A stretch of 51,626 nt of DNA from Asaia bogorensis (GCA_945897335.1 CAMDFP010000004.1:1-51626); one strand, 5' to 3'; counted from the stretch's first letter, positions 24,235-32,725 are shown. Translations and numbers: made by a program. Notes: generated by a model not told the origin, from the sequence alone.

Positions 24235-25221
24235 TCAGCTCTTCTTGGCGAGAGCCTGCAGGCGGTCGTACTGATCCTTGGTCCAGCCGGCGCCGGCGGC
24301 CGCATCGTTGTGCAGCGGCTTGGACGCTTCGATGAAGGCCGCCTTGTCCGGGGTGACGACGGTCTTGCCCTGGGACTTGAACCATTCCGGCAGCTTCTGC
24401 TCGGAATCCCGGATCGCAGCGGTGGCGCGTACCGCAGCTTCCTTGAACACCGCATCGAAGGTCTGGCGCTCAGGCGCCGAGAGGCGGCCCCATAACGGCC
24501 CGCTGACCACCGTGACCAGGCTCTCGAAGATGTGCTCGGTCAGATTGATGTGGGTCTGCACCTCGTAGAACTTCTTCGCCTGGATGGTCGGCAACGGGTT
24601 CTCCTGGCCGTCGACCGTCTTCTGCTGGAGCGCCAGGTAGACCTCGGCGAAGGCGATGGGGGACGCGTTGGCGCCGATCGCCTTGGTGTACATGAGATAG
24701 AGCGGCGCCTGCGGCACGCGCAGCTTCATGCCCTTGGTGTCGGCCGGCGTCATGATCGCCTTGTTGGCCGTGGTGTGACGGGCGCCGTAGTAGGTCAGCG
24801 CCAGGATCTTGTTGTTCGAGGCCTTGTCGTAACCGTCCGCCAGCTCCTTGAACAACGGGCTGTCGGCATAGGCCTTCCAGTGGTCGAAGTTCTGGAACAT
24901 GTAGGGCGCGTTGGAGATCGCGATCGGCTTGAAGGTGGCTCCGGCGAAGGCGGCGCCGGTGTAGATCATGTCGATGGTGCCGAGCGGCAGCGCCTGGTTG
25001 ATCTGCTGCTCGTTGCCGAGGGCGGACGCCGGAAAGACGTCGACCTGGTATTTGTTGTTGGTGCGCTTGGCGATCTCACCGGCCGCCCACACCGCCTCGG
25101 TGTGGTAGGGCTCGTTGGTCTCGTAGACATGCGCGAATTTGAGCTTGGTCTGGGCCGCGGCCGGACCTGCGAATGCGAAGGTCGCGACGGCGATCGCCGC
25201 CAGCACATAGCGTCTCTTCAT
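24235..25221 (-). CDS. TRAP transporter substrate-binding protein (DctP)
   Basis: Periplasmic binding protein of 328 residues with a classical signal peptide (YVLAAIAVATFAFAGPAAAQ). The mature N-terminus KLKFAHVYETNEPYHTEAVWAAGEIAKRTNNKYQVDVFP and the TVDGQENPLPTIQAKKFYEVQTH motif are diagnostic of DctP family proteins. The conserved carboxylate-binding Arg is likely in KGMKLRVPQAPLY. ATG 25221 follows AGGGAGG. It is the first gene of the dctPQM operon, and a 20-bp inverted repeat lies about 60 bp upstream. Confidence 0.94.
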   Translation of the reverse strand: MKRRYVLAAIAVATFAFAGPAAAQTKLKFAHVYETNEPYHTEAVWAAGEIAKRTNNKYQVDVFPASALGNEQQINQALPLGTIDMIYTGAAFAGATFKPIAISNAPYMFQNFDHWKAYADSPLFKELADGYDKASNNKILALTYYGARHTTANKAIMTPADTKGMKLRVPQAPLYLMYTKAIGANASPIAFAEVYLALQQKTVDGQENPLPTIQAKKFYEVQTHINLTEHIFESLVTVVSGPLWGRLSAPERQTFDAVFKEAAVRATAAIRDSEQKLPEWFKSQGKTVVTPDKAAFIEASKPLHNDAAAGAGWTKDQYDRLQALAKKS

Positions 25222-25281
25222 CTTGGCCTCCCTAGGGTGCGGGGCCGCCTTTCCGGCGGACTTCTACCTTTGGAAGCACTT

Positions 25282-25301
25282 TGTCGTATCATCGTACGAC
25301 A
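25282..25301. promoter_or_regulatory. Inverted repeat operator candidate of the TRAP operon
   Basis: TGTCGTATCATCGTACGACA has 7-bp arms TGTCGTA/TACGACA and a 6-bp spacer, 61-80 bp upstream of the dctP ATG. The half-site resembles GntR (FadR/VanR-type) operators often found at TRAP operons. No intact GntR gene is adjacent. Confidence 0.5.
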
Positions 25302-25312
25302 TGGCAAGAGGG

Positions 25313-25981
25313 CTAACGCGCGCCCGCAGCCACCAGCAGGCGCTCTGTCTCGCGATGCCCGCGCTGACGGGCATGGGCCAGCGGCCTGACCCCGTCCTTG
25401 TCGGCGAGGTTCACGTCGGCCTTGGCGGCGATCAGCAGTCGGACGATCTCGACGTGCCGAGGCCCGCCGTCGGAGAGGATGATCGCCTCGAGCAGGCCGG
25501 TCCAGCCCAGTCGGTTGACGTGGTCGACGTCGACACCGGCCTCGATCAGCGTCTTCACGGTCTCGACATGGCCGCGCTCGCAGGCGGGAATGAGCGCGGT
25601 GCCGCCATAGCGGTTGGTGCTCTCGAGATCGGCGCCGTTCGCCAGGGTCAGCTTCAGGATCTCGAGGTGACCGCTGGCGCCGGCATAGAGATAGGGGCTG
25701 TCCTGGATGTCGTCCTTGGCGTTCACATCGGCGCCGGCCTCGATCAGGGCCCTCGCCGCACCGACGTGATTGCCGTGGGTCGCGGCCAGCAGCGCCGTCC
25801 GGCGGCGGCCGTCGCGCGCTGCCACATCGGCGCCCGACTCGAGCAGCCGCTCGACTTCCGCGAGATCGCCCTTCCCCGCCGCGACGATCAACTCCTGGTC
25901 GGCGCGTTCGTCGCCGACCGCCCGTGTGGCCAGCAGCGGCGCGAAAGCCAGCAGCAGCGACAGCAGAAGCGCCCGCTCCAT
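25313..25981 (-). CDS. Exported ankyrin-repeat protein
   Basis: Protein of 222 residues. A signal peptide (ALLLSLLLAFAPLLATRAVG) precedes about five to six ankyrin repeats of the form DGRRRTALLAATHGNHVGAARALIEAGADVNAKD. It is likely a periplasmic protein-protein interaction module; partner unknown. The ATG at 25981 begins two bases after the threonine aldolase stop, so it is probably translationally coupled to that gene. Periplasmic ankyrin proteins are sometimes paired with catalases or enzymes under stress, but nothing here fixes a role. Confidence 0.8.
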   Translation of the reverse strand: MERALLLSLLLAFAPLLATRAVGDERADQELIVAAGKGDLAEVERLLESGADVAARDGRRRTALLAATHGNHVGAARALIEAGADVNAKDDIQDSPYLYAGASGHLEILKLTLANGADLESTNRYGGTALIPACERGHVETVKTLIEAGVDVDHVNRLGWTGLLEAIILSDGGPRHVEIVRLLIAAKADVNLADKDGVRPLAHARQRGHRETERLLVAAGAR

Positions 25982-25983
25982 CG

Positions 25984-27021
25984 TCAGCCGCCGGCGACGA
26001 TCCGCGCCAGCACCTCGCCAGCCTTCACGCATTGCTCGCGGGTGACGTCGAGATGGGCCGTCGCCCTGACCGTGCGCTCGGCGAAGGCATTGACCATGAC
26101 GCCCTGCTCACGGGCCGTGGCCACCACGGTCGCGGCGTCGGGCGCGCCCGGTCCGGTGCGGAAGATCACGATGTTGGTCTGCACCGTCTTCATGTCGATG
26201 ATCACGCCCTTGGCGCCTGCGACCTTCTCCGCCAGGGCGCGGGCATTGGCGTGGTCCTCGGACATCCGCGAGAGATTGTGGTCGAGGGCGTAGAGGCCGG
26301 CCGCGGCCAAGATGCCGGCCTGGCGCATGCCGCCGCCGAACATGCGCCGGTGGCGGTTGGCCCGCACGATGTCGGCCTTGCGGCCGGCAAGCATGCTGCC
26401 GACGGGGCAGCCGAGGCCTTTGGAGAGCGCCACGCCCACCAGATCGAAGGGCTGGCAGAGCTCCGCCAGCGAGGCGTTGGTCGCCGCAGCCACGTTGAAG
26501 ATGCGGGCGCCGTCGAGATAACTCGAAATGCCGCGCTTTCGCGCCGCCTCGCAGATGGCGACGACGTCGGTCTGCGGGAAGATCACGCCGCCGCCGCGAT
26601 TATGGGTGTTCTCGATGACGACGGCCGAGGTCGACGGGAAGACGTGATGTCCCTTCGGCTTCGTCGCCGCCTCGAACTCGGCGACGGTGAACAATCCGCC
26701 CTGGCCGACGACGGCGAACTGGACCCCGGCATTGGCGCCGGACGCGCCGGCCTCGTGCCAGACGATGTGGCTTTCCCAGCCCACCACGACCTCTTCGCCG
26801 GGCCGCGTCAGCACCTGCAGCGCCACCTGGTTCGCCATGGTGCCGCTGGGGACGAAGAGGGCGTCTTCCTTGCCGAGCAGGGAGGCCACGCGCTCCTGCA
26901 GCCGGTTGATCGACGGATCCTCGCCGTACTGGTCGTCGCCGACCGGCGCCTCCGCCATGGCGCGCCGCATCGCCGGCGACGGCAGGGTCACGGTGTCTGA
27001 ACGAAGATCGATGCGGTCCAT
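25984..27021 (-). CDS. ltaE: Low-specificity L-threonine aldolase
   Basis: PLP enzyme of about 345 residues that cleaves L-threonine or L-allo-threonine to glycine and acetaldehyde. The N-terminus ([21 protein letters not shown]) and [11 protein letters not shown] are diagnostic, and the PLP Lys is K201 ([15 protein letters not shown]). The DGARIFN stretch holds the conserved Asp and Arg. Two adjacent ATGs (27024, 27021) are possible; 27021 has GGAG at 6 bases. Cytoplasmic. It is followed directly by the exported ankyrin protein gene. Confidence 0.88.
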   Translation of the reverse strand: MDRIDLRSDTVTLPSPAMRRAMAEAPVGDDQYGEDPSINRLQERVASLLGKEDALFVPSGTMANQVALQVLTRPGEEVVVGWESHIVWHEAGASGANAGVQFAVVGQGGLFTVAEFEAATKPKGHHVFPSTSAVVIENTHNRGGGVIFPQTDVVAICEAARKRGISSYLDGARIFNVAAATNASLAELCQPFDLVGVALSKGLGCPVGSMLAGRKADIVRANRHRRMFGGGMRQAGILAAAGLYALDHNLSRMSEDHANARALAEKVAGAKGVIIDMKTVQTNIVIFRTGPGAPDAATVVATAREQGVMVNAFAERTVRATAHLDVTREQCVKAGEVLARIVAGG

Positions 27022-27111
27022 CATCGGCTCCAGGCGAGGGTGAGGTCCGCTTAATGCCACGGGTGGGGTATCGAAGGTGAAAAATGAGGCAATCCGCGAA
27101 TGTGCTTTCGA

Positions 27112-27141
27112 TTGACAGGATTTCCCGATCGACGGTATTTT
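27112..27141 (+). promoter_or_regulatory. Candidate promoter of the receiver-domain gene
   Basis: A perfect -35 TTGACA (27112-27117) and a -10-like TATTTT (27136-27141) are separated by 18 bp, inside an AT-rich tract. The predicted start near 27148 would leave a leader of about 180 bases before the ATG at 27331. Confidence 0.42.
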
Positions 27142-27279
27142 CGCGAGTGATTTTCTAACGCTAAATCAAATCAGTAACGCAAAAACCTGCGAAATAAAGC
27201 GAGCCGCCGAGCCAGTGCCGGTCGAATCAGTTTCCCTCTTCTCTGACTATCGGTTCATGATGTCGGAGCTCCTCGTGAC

Positions 27280-27298
27280 TGGATTTAGAATAAATCCA
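27280..27298. promoter_or_regulatory. Perfect palindrome upstream of the receiver-domain gene
   Basis: TGGATTTAGAATAAATCCA has 8-bp arms and a GAA centre, 33 bp before the ATG. It could be a repressor operator or an mRNA hairpin near the ribosome binding region. The Shine-Dalgarno of that gene is poor. Confidence 0.4.
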
Positions 27299-27330
27299 AT
27301 GTCGCCCGCAAGAACTCGCAGGCCCTTCGC

Positions 27331-28347
27331 ATGACCACGGCGCTCCGTGTTCTGGTGACCGACCCCGATAAGGTCGCAAGCCAGCTGATCAAGCAGACGG
27401 TGACGGCGCGACGCGCCGCCGAAGTCATCCAGGTCGCCAACGCCGATGAAGCCCGCACCATGATCTCCGGAGATGCCGGGATCTTCGATTTGGCGTTCGT
27501 GGAGGCGGACCTGCCGGACGAGCCCGGCCTCAGGCTGGCCCGTTGGATCCGCACCGACGAGAAGAGCCACCGGCCGAACCTGCCGATCATCCTGATGTCG
27601 GGCGGCTTCACGCCCGAGAGCACCAAGGCGGCGATGCATGCCGGCGCGCGCTTCCTGCTGCCGAAGCCGTTCAACTCGGGCCGCCTCACGCTGATGATCC
27701 AGGAGGCGACCACCGCCTATCCGAACTTCATCATCAGCCCGTCCTATGTCGGTCCCGATCGCCGCGTGTCGAAGCGGCCGGTCAAGGCCGACCGGCGGGT
27801 AGCGAAGTCGGTCGCGGTCCAGATCGTCGACGAGCCTGGCAACTACGTGCTTGGCTCGGAGACCATCGTCGTCATCTTCGACTACCTCAAGCTCCGCCTC
27901 TCGGGTTCCGGCAACGACATGTTCCGGGACTTCATCCTGCGCCCGCACCTCGCCCGTGCCATGCACAACATCCCGGTGCTGCAGGACCGCCTGCTGACCA
28001 AGGTGACGCAGCAGCACACCATCTTGCAGGCGGACAACGACGCGCTCGCCAACGGCGCGAACGGCAGCACGCTGAAGCGCATGCATCGCTCGGCCCATAC
28101 CATATCGGTCGACACGGCCACCGCCGGCTTCACGCTGATGGCGGCGATCGCTACATCGCTGCACCACTACACGTCCGGCGCCTACGACATCTCCGACCGG
28201 CTGGTCCGCTTCCTGTCGACCCATGTCGTGGCGCTGAAGTCGGCGATCGCGCATCGCATCTTCGACGACGGCGGCGCGGTCGGCCACACCATCGTCTCGA
28301 CCATCGGCGCCGCCGAGGCGATCTTCCGGCGACCTGCCAACGCCTAA
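27331..28347 (+). CDS. Receiver-domain protein with Glu in place of phospho-Asp and an Hpt-like C-terminal region
   Basis: Protein of 338 residues. Residues about 5-125 form a CheY-like receiver domain: acidic residues D11/D13, the switch Ser S90 (IILMSGG) and the conserved Lys K112 (LLPKPF). The phospho-acceptor position is E58 (FVEADLP, four residues before the conserved Pro), a natural phosphomimic. After a basic linker (about 140-160) comes a helical region. One helix, AHTISVDTATAGFTLMAAIA with H256, resembles an Hpt phosphotransfer helix, but the usual K-G after the His is S-V. No DNA-binding domain is recognised. Probably a constitutively active or phosphorylation-independent signalling adaptor. 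Its stop shares bases with the convergent nitronate monooxygenase stop. Confidence 0.72.
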   Translation: MTTALRVLVTDPDKVASQLIKQTVTARRAAEVIQVANADEARTMISGDAGIFDLAFVEADLPDEPGLRLARWIRTDEKSHRPNLPIILMSGGFTPESTKAAMHAGARFLLPKPFNSGRLTLMIQEATTAYPNFIISPSYVGPDRRVSKRPVKADRRVAKSVAVQIVDEPGNYVLGSETIVVIFDYLKLRLSGSGNDMFRDFILRPHLARAMHNIPVLQDRLLTKVTQQHTILQADNDALANGANGSTLKRMHRSAHTISVDTATAGFTLMAAIATSLHHYTSGAYDISDRLVRFLSTHVVALKSAIAHRIFDDGGAVGHTIVSTIGAAEAIFRRPANA

Positions 28348-29414
28348 GAGGCCGCGAGCCGCCGGACCGTCGCTTCGGTCTCCGCGACCAGTCGCTTCAT
28401 CAGCGCCGCCGCCGATTGCCGGCGCGCGAGACCAAGCCCCTGCCCGGCCCAGAGCGACAAGAACTCGGTCCGCCCCCGCTTCCCCGCCTCGGTCCGGAGC
28501 GGCCGGGTGAGCGCGTTCTGTAAGGGGAAGCCCGGCACGTCCTGATCGCCGATCTCCGTCATCACGCGATTGACGATGCCGCGGGCCGGGCGGCCCGAGA
28601 AGGCGCGGGTGATGCGGGTCTCGTGCGCGCTCGTGGCGAGGATCGCCTGCTTGTAGGCGTCGGGTATCCCGGCCTCCTCGCAGGTGAGGAAGGCGGTACC
28701 CATCTGCACGGCGCTCGCCCCCAGCGCCAGCGCGGCGGCGATTCCGCGCCCGTCCATGATGCCACCGGACGCAATGACGGGAACGCGAACCGCGTCGACC
28801 ACCTGCGGAACCAGCGCCATGGTGCCGATCATCGCCGCCTCGAACGGCTGGGCGAAGCTGCCGCGATGGCCGCCGGCCTCGCTGCCCTGGGCGACCACGG
28901 CATCGACGCCGAGTTCGACCAGAACCGCTGCCTCCGCGGCCGTGGTAGCGGTGCCGAAGACGAGCATGCCACGCGCCTTGGCGGCGTCGATGGCGTCCCG
29001 CGGCACTGGTGCGAAGGCAAAGCTGAACACGGCGGCGCCAGAATCCAGGACAGCGCCAAGCTGGTCGGCGAACCCATAGTTCGGTGCGACGGGCGCCGAC
29101 GGCGGCGGCAGCCCAAGCTCGGCGTAGTAGGGAGCGAGCCGCGCGATGTCGGCGGCGTAGTCCTTCGGCGCCACCGGCGCCGGCAGCGGCGCGAACAGAT
29201 TGGCGGCGAACGGTCGCCTGGTCGCATCGCGGAGCGCCTTGAGCGTCTCCGCCAGCTGCGTCGGCGCCATGTACGCCCCGCCGATGGAGCCGAGGCCGCC
29301 TGCCTCCGAGACGGCGGCGGCCAGCGCCGGCGTATCCCCCCCGCCGGCCATCGGCGCCTGGATGATCGGGTGGACGAGGCCGAGACGCTCGGTCAGCGAG
29401 TTGCGGAACGGCAT
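28344..29414 (-). CDS. Nitronate monooxygenase family FMN enzyme
   Basis: FMN-dependent TIM-barrel protein of 356 residues, related to 2-nitropropane dioxygenase and FabK. HPIIQAPMAGGGDTPALAAAVSEAGGLGSIG forms the FMN-binding start, DAVVAQGSEAGGHRGSF contains the catalytic-loop His, and VPVIASGGIMDGRGIAAALALGASAVQMGTAFL is the phosphate-binding motif. It likely oxidises nitronates to carbonyl compounds and nitrite. ATG 29414. A cluster of GCCGATA repeats and the remains of a LysR regulator lie immediately upstream. Confidence 0.9.
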   Translation of the reverse strand: MPFRNSLTERLGLVHPIIQAPMAGGGDTPALAAAVSEAGGLGSIGGAYMAPTQLAETLKALRDATRRPFAANLFAPLPAPVAPKDYAADIARLAPYYAELGLPPPSAPVAPNYGFADQLGAVLDSGAAVFSFAFAPVPRDAIDAAKARGMLVFGTATTAAEAAVLVELGVDAVVAQGSEAGGHRGSFAQPFEAAMIGTMALVPQVVDAVRVPVIASGGIMDGRGIAAALALGASAVQMGTAFLTCEEAGIPDAYKQAILATSAHETRITRAFSGRPARGIVNRVMTEIGDQDVPGFPLQNALTRPLRTEAGKRGRTEFLSLWAGQGLGLARRQSAAALMKRLVAETEATVRRLAAS

Positions 29415-29490
29415 GAAGACCCTCCTCGGCGACGTGCCAGGAGAACCCTAGGCCGGGTGGTTCGCGGCGGATAACGATTTTCCGCGATAG

Positions 29491-29511
29491 CCGATATCGG
29501 ATTGGCCGATA
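29491..29511. promoter_or_regulatory. CCGATATCGG palindrome with repeated half-site
   Basis: CCGATATCGG (29491-29500) is a perfect palindrome. GCCGATA occurs at 29490-29496 and again at 29505-29511. The cluster lies in the 98-bp gap between the nitronate monooxygenase ATG and the 3' end of the regulator remnant. A regulator site is plausible. Confidence 0.35.
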
Positions 29512-29512
29512 G

Positions 29513-30133
29513 CTACTCCGCGGCGGCCTGGATCTCGGACGGCCGGGCACCATCGACGAAGGCCCGGAGCGCGCTGGAAACGAGCGCATCCTTGCGGCGG
29601 ATGAATACCGTCACGACCTCCGCGTCATCCGGCGATAACGCATGCAACGCGACTCTGCCGTCCCGCGCCACGGCCGCGACCACGCCTCTCGGCAAGAGAC
29701 TCACGCCGAGACCGGCGCCGACGCATCCGAGGATGCCGTCAATGGTGCCGCACTCGAGGTAGCGAAGGCCGACGATGCCCTTCGCCGCCAGGATCGCTTC
29801 CAGCCGCCGGCGATAGGAGCAGCCGACACGCAGCACCACGATCTTGAGGCGCGCAACGGCAGCGAGATCGGGCGGCCGCTTGATCCGAGGGTGAACGCCT
29901 TTATGGCGAAGCCGCCCGAACGCAGCGGCTCTAGCAGCCCCTCATCGGCAAGTCTGAGCAGCGCCGCCCGGACCGGCGTGCGGGAGGCGCCGATGCGCGC
30001 AACCATCGAGGGTTCGGAGATGCGCTCGCCCGGCGTCAGCGTCCCCGTCAACACGAGGTCGCGGATCGCGAGCTGGGCCCGGACGGTCTGCGAGCCGGAG
30101 CGATCCGCTTCGAGTTCGACGGCAAACGACCAT
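29513..30133 (-). pseudogene. Broken chimera: GntR N-terminal HTH joined to LysR C-terminal domain
   Basis: Reading from 30133 downward, frame shared with 30054 encodes a GntR winged helix (LAIRDLVLTGTLTPGERISE, ASRTPVRAALLRLADEGLLE). That sequence is recognisable until AIKAFTL near 29890. In another frame, from about 29895 to 29513, the protein is the end of a LysR substrate-binding domain (RIKRPPDLAAVARLKIVVLR, GCSYRRRLEAILAAKGI, GAGLGVSLLPRGVV). The only ATG in a sensible position (30133) is in a different frame from the GntR domain. No continuous product is possible, so this looks like a deletion that fused two regulators and was followed by decay. The GntR part probably once controlled the CitE operon and the LysR part the nitronate monooxygenase gene (inference). 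Confidence 0.75.
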
Positions 30134-30150
30134 CGGCTGTTTTCGGCTCC

Positions 30151-30179
30151 CCGTATCCGCCCTGCATACAGGAATACGG
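30151..30179. promoter_or_regulatory. Nested palindrome upstream of the GntR remnant
   Basis: CCTGCATACAGG (30161-30172) is a perfect inverted repeat with a 4-bp centre. It is nested in outer arms CCGTAT (30151-30156) and ATACGG (30174-30179). GntR-family operators often have such TGTATGCA-like cores, so this may be the autoregulatory site of the broken regulator. Confidence 0.4.
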
Positions 30180-30245
30180 AGAATGGCCGGCCATCAACGG
30201 GCTTTCCGGCCGACGCGGGCCGGCCGCGCCCTCGACGGTATACAG

Positions 30246-31145
30246 TCAGCCGGCCGGGTGGCCGCGCTCGGCCTGGTCGATCGCCATGCGGAAGGAGAGG
30301 ATGCGCTCCGCCAGCGCCTCGTATTGCGGGTCGATATGGGCGCCGTCGACATAGTACTCGCCGTTCGCGGGGGCACCGCGCCGGGCGATGATCACCTTCT
30401 TCGCCCAGGCGACCTCTTCCGGCGTCGGCCCGTAGGCCTCGTTGGCGACGGGGATCAACGCCGGGTCCTCGAACACCTTGCCGTCGAATCCCATCTCGCG
30501 GCTGGCGAGGCTGGCCTCGCGGAAGCCGGCCGGGCTGTCCTTGGCATCACGGAAGGAACTGTCGATTACCGCGAGCCCATTGGCGCGCGCGGCCAGGACC
30601 AGCGAGGCCAGGGCCGGCACCACCGGCCAGCGGTTCGGCGCCGGGCGCCGGAAGGCGTTCAGGCCGCGGGAGAGATCGCCGAGGCCGACCGTGAGGCCCA
30701 CCATGCGCGGCGTCGCCCGTGCGATCTCCTGCACGTTCACCAGGCCGCGAGGCGTCTCGATCATGCCCCAGAGCCGGAGCGTCGGCGGCGCACCGTTGGC
30801 GACCAGCACGGCCTCGACCGCGCGCAGCATCTCCGGCCCCTCGGTCTTCGCCAGAACGATGCCGTCGAGCGGCGCCTTCGCCAGCGCCGCGAGGTCGGCA
30901 TAGCCCCAGGGCGTGTCGAGGCCGTTGACGGTGCAGAGACGTTCCTGGCGGCGGAAACCGCCGGTGTTCAGCACGTCGACCACGCGCTTTCGTGCCTGGT
31001 CCTTGTCGCCGGGAGGGACCGAGTCCTCGATCTCGAACAGGAGAACGTCGGGGTGAAGCGACGCCGCCGCCTCGTAGGCGCCGGCGTCGACGCCGAGACG
31101 GTAGAGAACACTCCGTCTCGGCGTCGGCAGCCTGGGCTCGGCCAT
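30246..31145 (-). CDS. HpcH/HpaI aldolase, CitE-like CoA-ester lyase
   Basis: Protein of 299 residues of the citrate lyase beta-subunit-like/malyl-CoA lyase superfamily. The metal and substrate motifs are FEIEDSVPPGDKDQAR (about 37-52), the catalytic-metal Glu in RLWGMIETPRGLVNV, and GLTVGLGDLSRGL. No citD or citF genes are nearby, so it is a standalone CitE-like enzyme cleaving or condensing an acyl-CoA (for example a beta-hydroxyacyl-CoA). The ATG overlaps the stop of the upstream binding protein gene as TAATG, so the two are co-translated. Confidence 0.85.
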   Translation of the reverse strand: MAEPRLPTPRRSVLYRLGVDAGAYEAAASLHPDVLLFEIEDSVPPGDKDQARKRVVDVLNTGGFRRQERLCTVNGLDTPWGYADLAALAKAPLDGIVLAKTEGPEMLRAVEAVLVANGAPPTLRLWGMIETPRGLVNVQEIARATPRMVGLTVGLGDLSRGLNAFRRPAPNRWPVVPALASLVLAARANGLAVIDSSFRDAKDSPAGFREASLASREMGFDGKVFEDPALIPVANEAYGPTPEEVAWAKKVIIARRGAPANGEYYVDGAHIDPQYEALAERILSFRMAIDQAERGHPAG

Positions 31146-32725
31146 TACTTCTTGCTGATGTTCCAGTAGAAGCTCGACGGCGAACGCATCACGCCCTCCA
31201 GGCTCTTGCGATAGGCAATGGGCTGGAACACCTGGCCGAAGGAAATGAAGGGCAAAATCTCGTACTGCCGCTTCTGCAGCTGAACGACGATCGCCTTTTG
31301 CTTCTCCAGATCCGGCTCGGCAATCCAGGCCGCGCGCAGCTTCTGGATCTCGTCATCGCAGGGCCAGCCGTGCCAGGCCTTGTCGCAGTCGGCCGCCGCC
31401 GCGGTCGCCCACGGCGTCGCCGCCTGGAAGCCGTTCTCGGAAGTGAAGAAGATGTTCCAGCCGCCGGCGTTCGGCGCGTCCTTCTTGGTCCGGCGCTGCA
31501 GCATGGTGGCCCAGTCGATCGCCTGGAGGTCGACCTTGGCGCCGATCTTCTTGAGGTTGTCGGCGGTCAGAAGCGCCGCCGCGTGGAACATCGGGAAGTC
31601 GGTCGGATCGAGGACGACGATCGGATCGCCCTTGTAGCCCGACTCTTCAAGCAGCCTCTTTGCGGTCGCGATCCGCTTGGCCGGATCCTTCTCCTTCACC
31701 GCCTCGGCGCCGACGTCGCTCTCGAACGGCGTGCCGCAGACGAAGGCGGCCGGACAGACCTTCCAGAAGGCCTGGTCGCTGCCGGCGGCGGCGCGCAGGT
31801 ACTCCTCCTGGTCGGTCATCCACAGCAGCGCCTGGCGCGCCTTCGGATGGTTGAAGGGCGGGTGGATGTGGTTCGGGCGGATCATGGTCTGCAGGCCCCA
31901 GGGATCGGTCGAGACCACGACCACGTTCGGGTTCTTCTGCAGCACCGGCACCAGGTCGACGGCCGGCGTCTCCCAATAGTCGACCTCGCCGGCCTGAAGT
32001 GCGGCCGCCGTCGTCGCCGCGTCCGGCATGATCAGCCATTCGACGCGATCGACCTTCACCACCTTGCCGCCGGCGCCGAAGCTGGCCGGCTCGGCGCGGG
32101 GCACGTACTTCGCGTTCTTGGTGTAGACGACCTTCGATCCAGGCACCCACTCCTTCTCCTGGAAGACGAAGGGGCCGGAGCCGATATGCACCTGGATCTG
32201 CTGGAAGGCATCGGTCTTGGCGACCGCTTCCTTCATGATGAACGGCATGTTGCTGTTCATCCGCGCCAGGGATTCGAACACCTGGCCGTAGGGCTCCTTC
32301 AAGGTCATGCGGAAGCTGGTGCCGTCGACCTTGGCGACCGAGGCGACCTTGGCATAGAGCGCGATGCCCATGATGTCGCGCTTCGACCAGCGCTCCAGCG
32401 ACTGGATCACGTCCTCGGGCCGCACCGGTTCGCCGTCGCTGAAGGCGAGGCCCGGGCGGAGCTTGAAGGTGTAGGTCAGCTTGTCGGCCGACTGGGTGAA
32501 GCTCTCGACCATCTGCGGCTGCGGCGCCAGGTTGAGGTCGAGCGCGAACAGCTGGTCGTAGATCATGGCGCCGTGATTGCGGATGATCGTACCGCCGCCG
32601 AAGATCGGGTCGAGGACCCGCAAATCGGATTGCGGTACGACCTTGAGCACGGTCTGTGCGTGGGATGCGGTGACGGTGCCGGCGGCCATCGCGGCTGCGA
32701 CCAACCAACCTAACGAGTTGCGCAT
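31145..32725 (-). CDS. ABC transporter substrate-binding protein, family 5 (peptide/nickel/opine type)
   Basis: Periplasmic binding protein of 526 residues with a signal peptide (LGWLVAAAMAAGTVTASHAQ). Family 5 features are LRVLDPIFGGGTIIRNHGAMIYDQLF, LTYTFKLRPGLAFSDGEPV and a C-terminal IAYRKSLEGVMRSPSSFYWN. ATG 32725 follows GAGGAG. No permease or ATPase gene is adjacent; the only partner is the CitE-like lyase coupled to it. It is clearly paralogous to the binding protein at 35400-36986 (shared MIYDQLF, GWPCD and C-terminal blocks). Confidence 0.92.
   Translation of the reverse strand: MRNSLGWLVAAAMAAGTVTASHAQTVLKVVPQSDLRVLDPIFGGGTIIRNHGAMIYDQLFALDLNLAPQPQMVESFTQSADKLTYTFKLRPGLAFSDGEPVRPEDVIQSLERWSKRDIMGIALYAKVASVAKVDGTSFRMTLKEPYGQVFESLARMNSNMPFIMKEAVAKTDAFQQIQVHIGSGPFVFQEKEWVPGSKVVYTKNAKYVPRAEPASFGAGGKVVKVDRVEWLIMPDAATTAAALQAGEVDYWETPAVDLVPVLQKNPNVVVVSTDPWGLQTMIRPNHIHPPFNHPKARQALLWMTDQEEYLRAAAGSDQAFWKVCPAAFVCGTPFESDVGAEAVKEKDPAKRIATAKRLLEESGYKGDPIVVLDPTDFPMFHAAALLTADNLKKIGAKVDLQAIDWATMLQRRTKKDAPNAGGWNIFFTSENGFQAATPWATAAAADCDKAWHGWPCDDEIQKLRAAWIAEPDLEKQKAIVVQLQKRQYEILPFISFGQVFQPIAYRKSLEGVMRSPSSFYWNISKK

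Larger units (their letters stand above)
27022..27330. other. AT-rich divergent intergenic region
   Basis: A 309-bp gap between the divergent threonine aldolase and receiver-domain genes. Bases about 27080-27200 are clearly richer in A+T than the rest of the window and contain runs such as GTGAAAAATGAGG and CTAAATCAAATCAG. It contains a promoter-like pair (27112-27141) and a 19-base palindrome (27280-27298) for the rightward gene. I see no convincing ORF or structured RNA. Confidence 0.6.
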
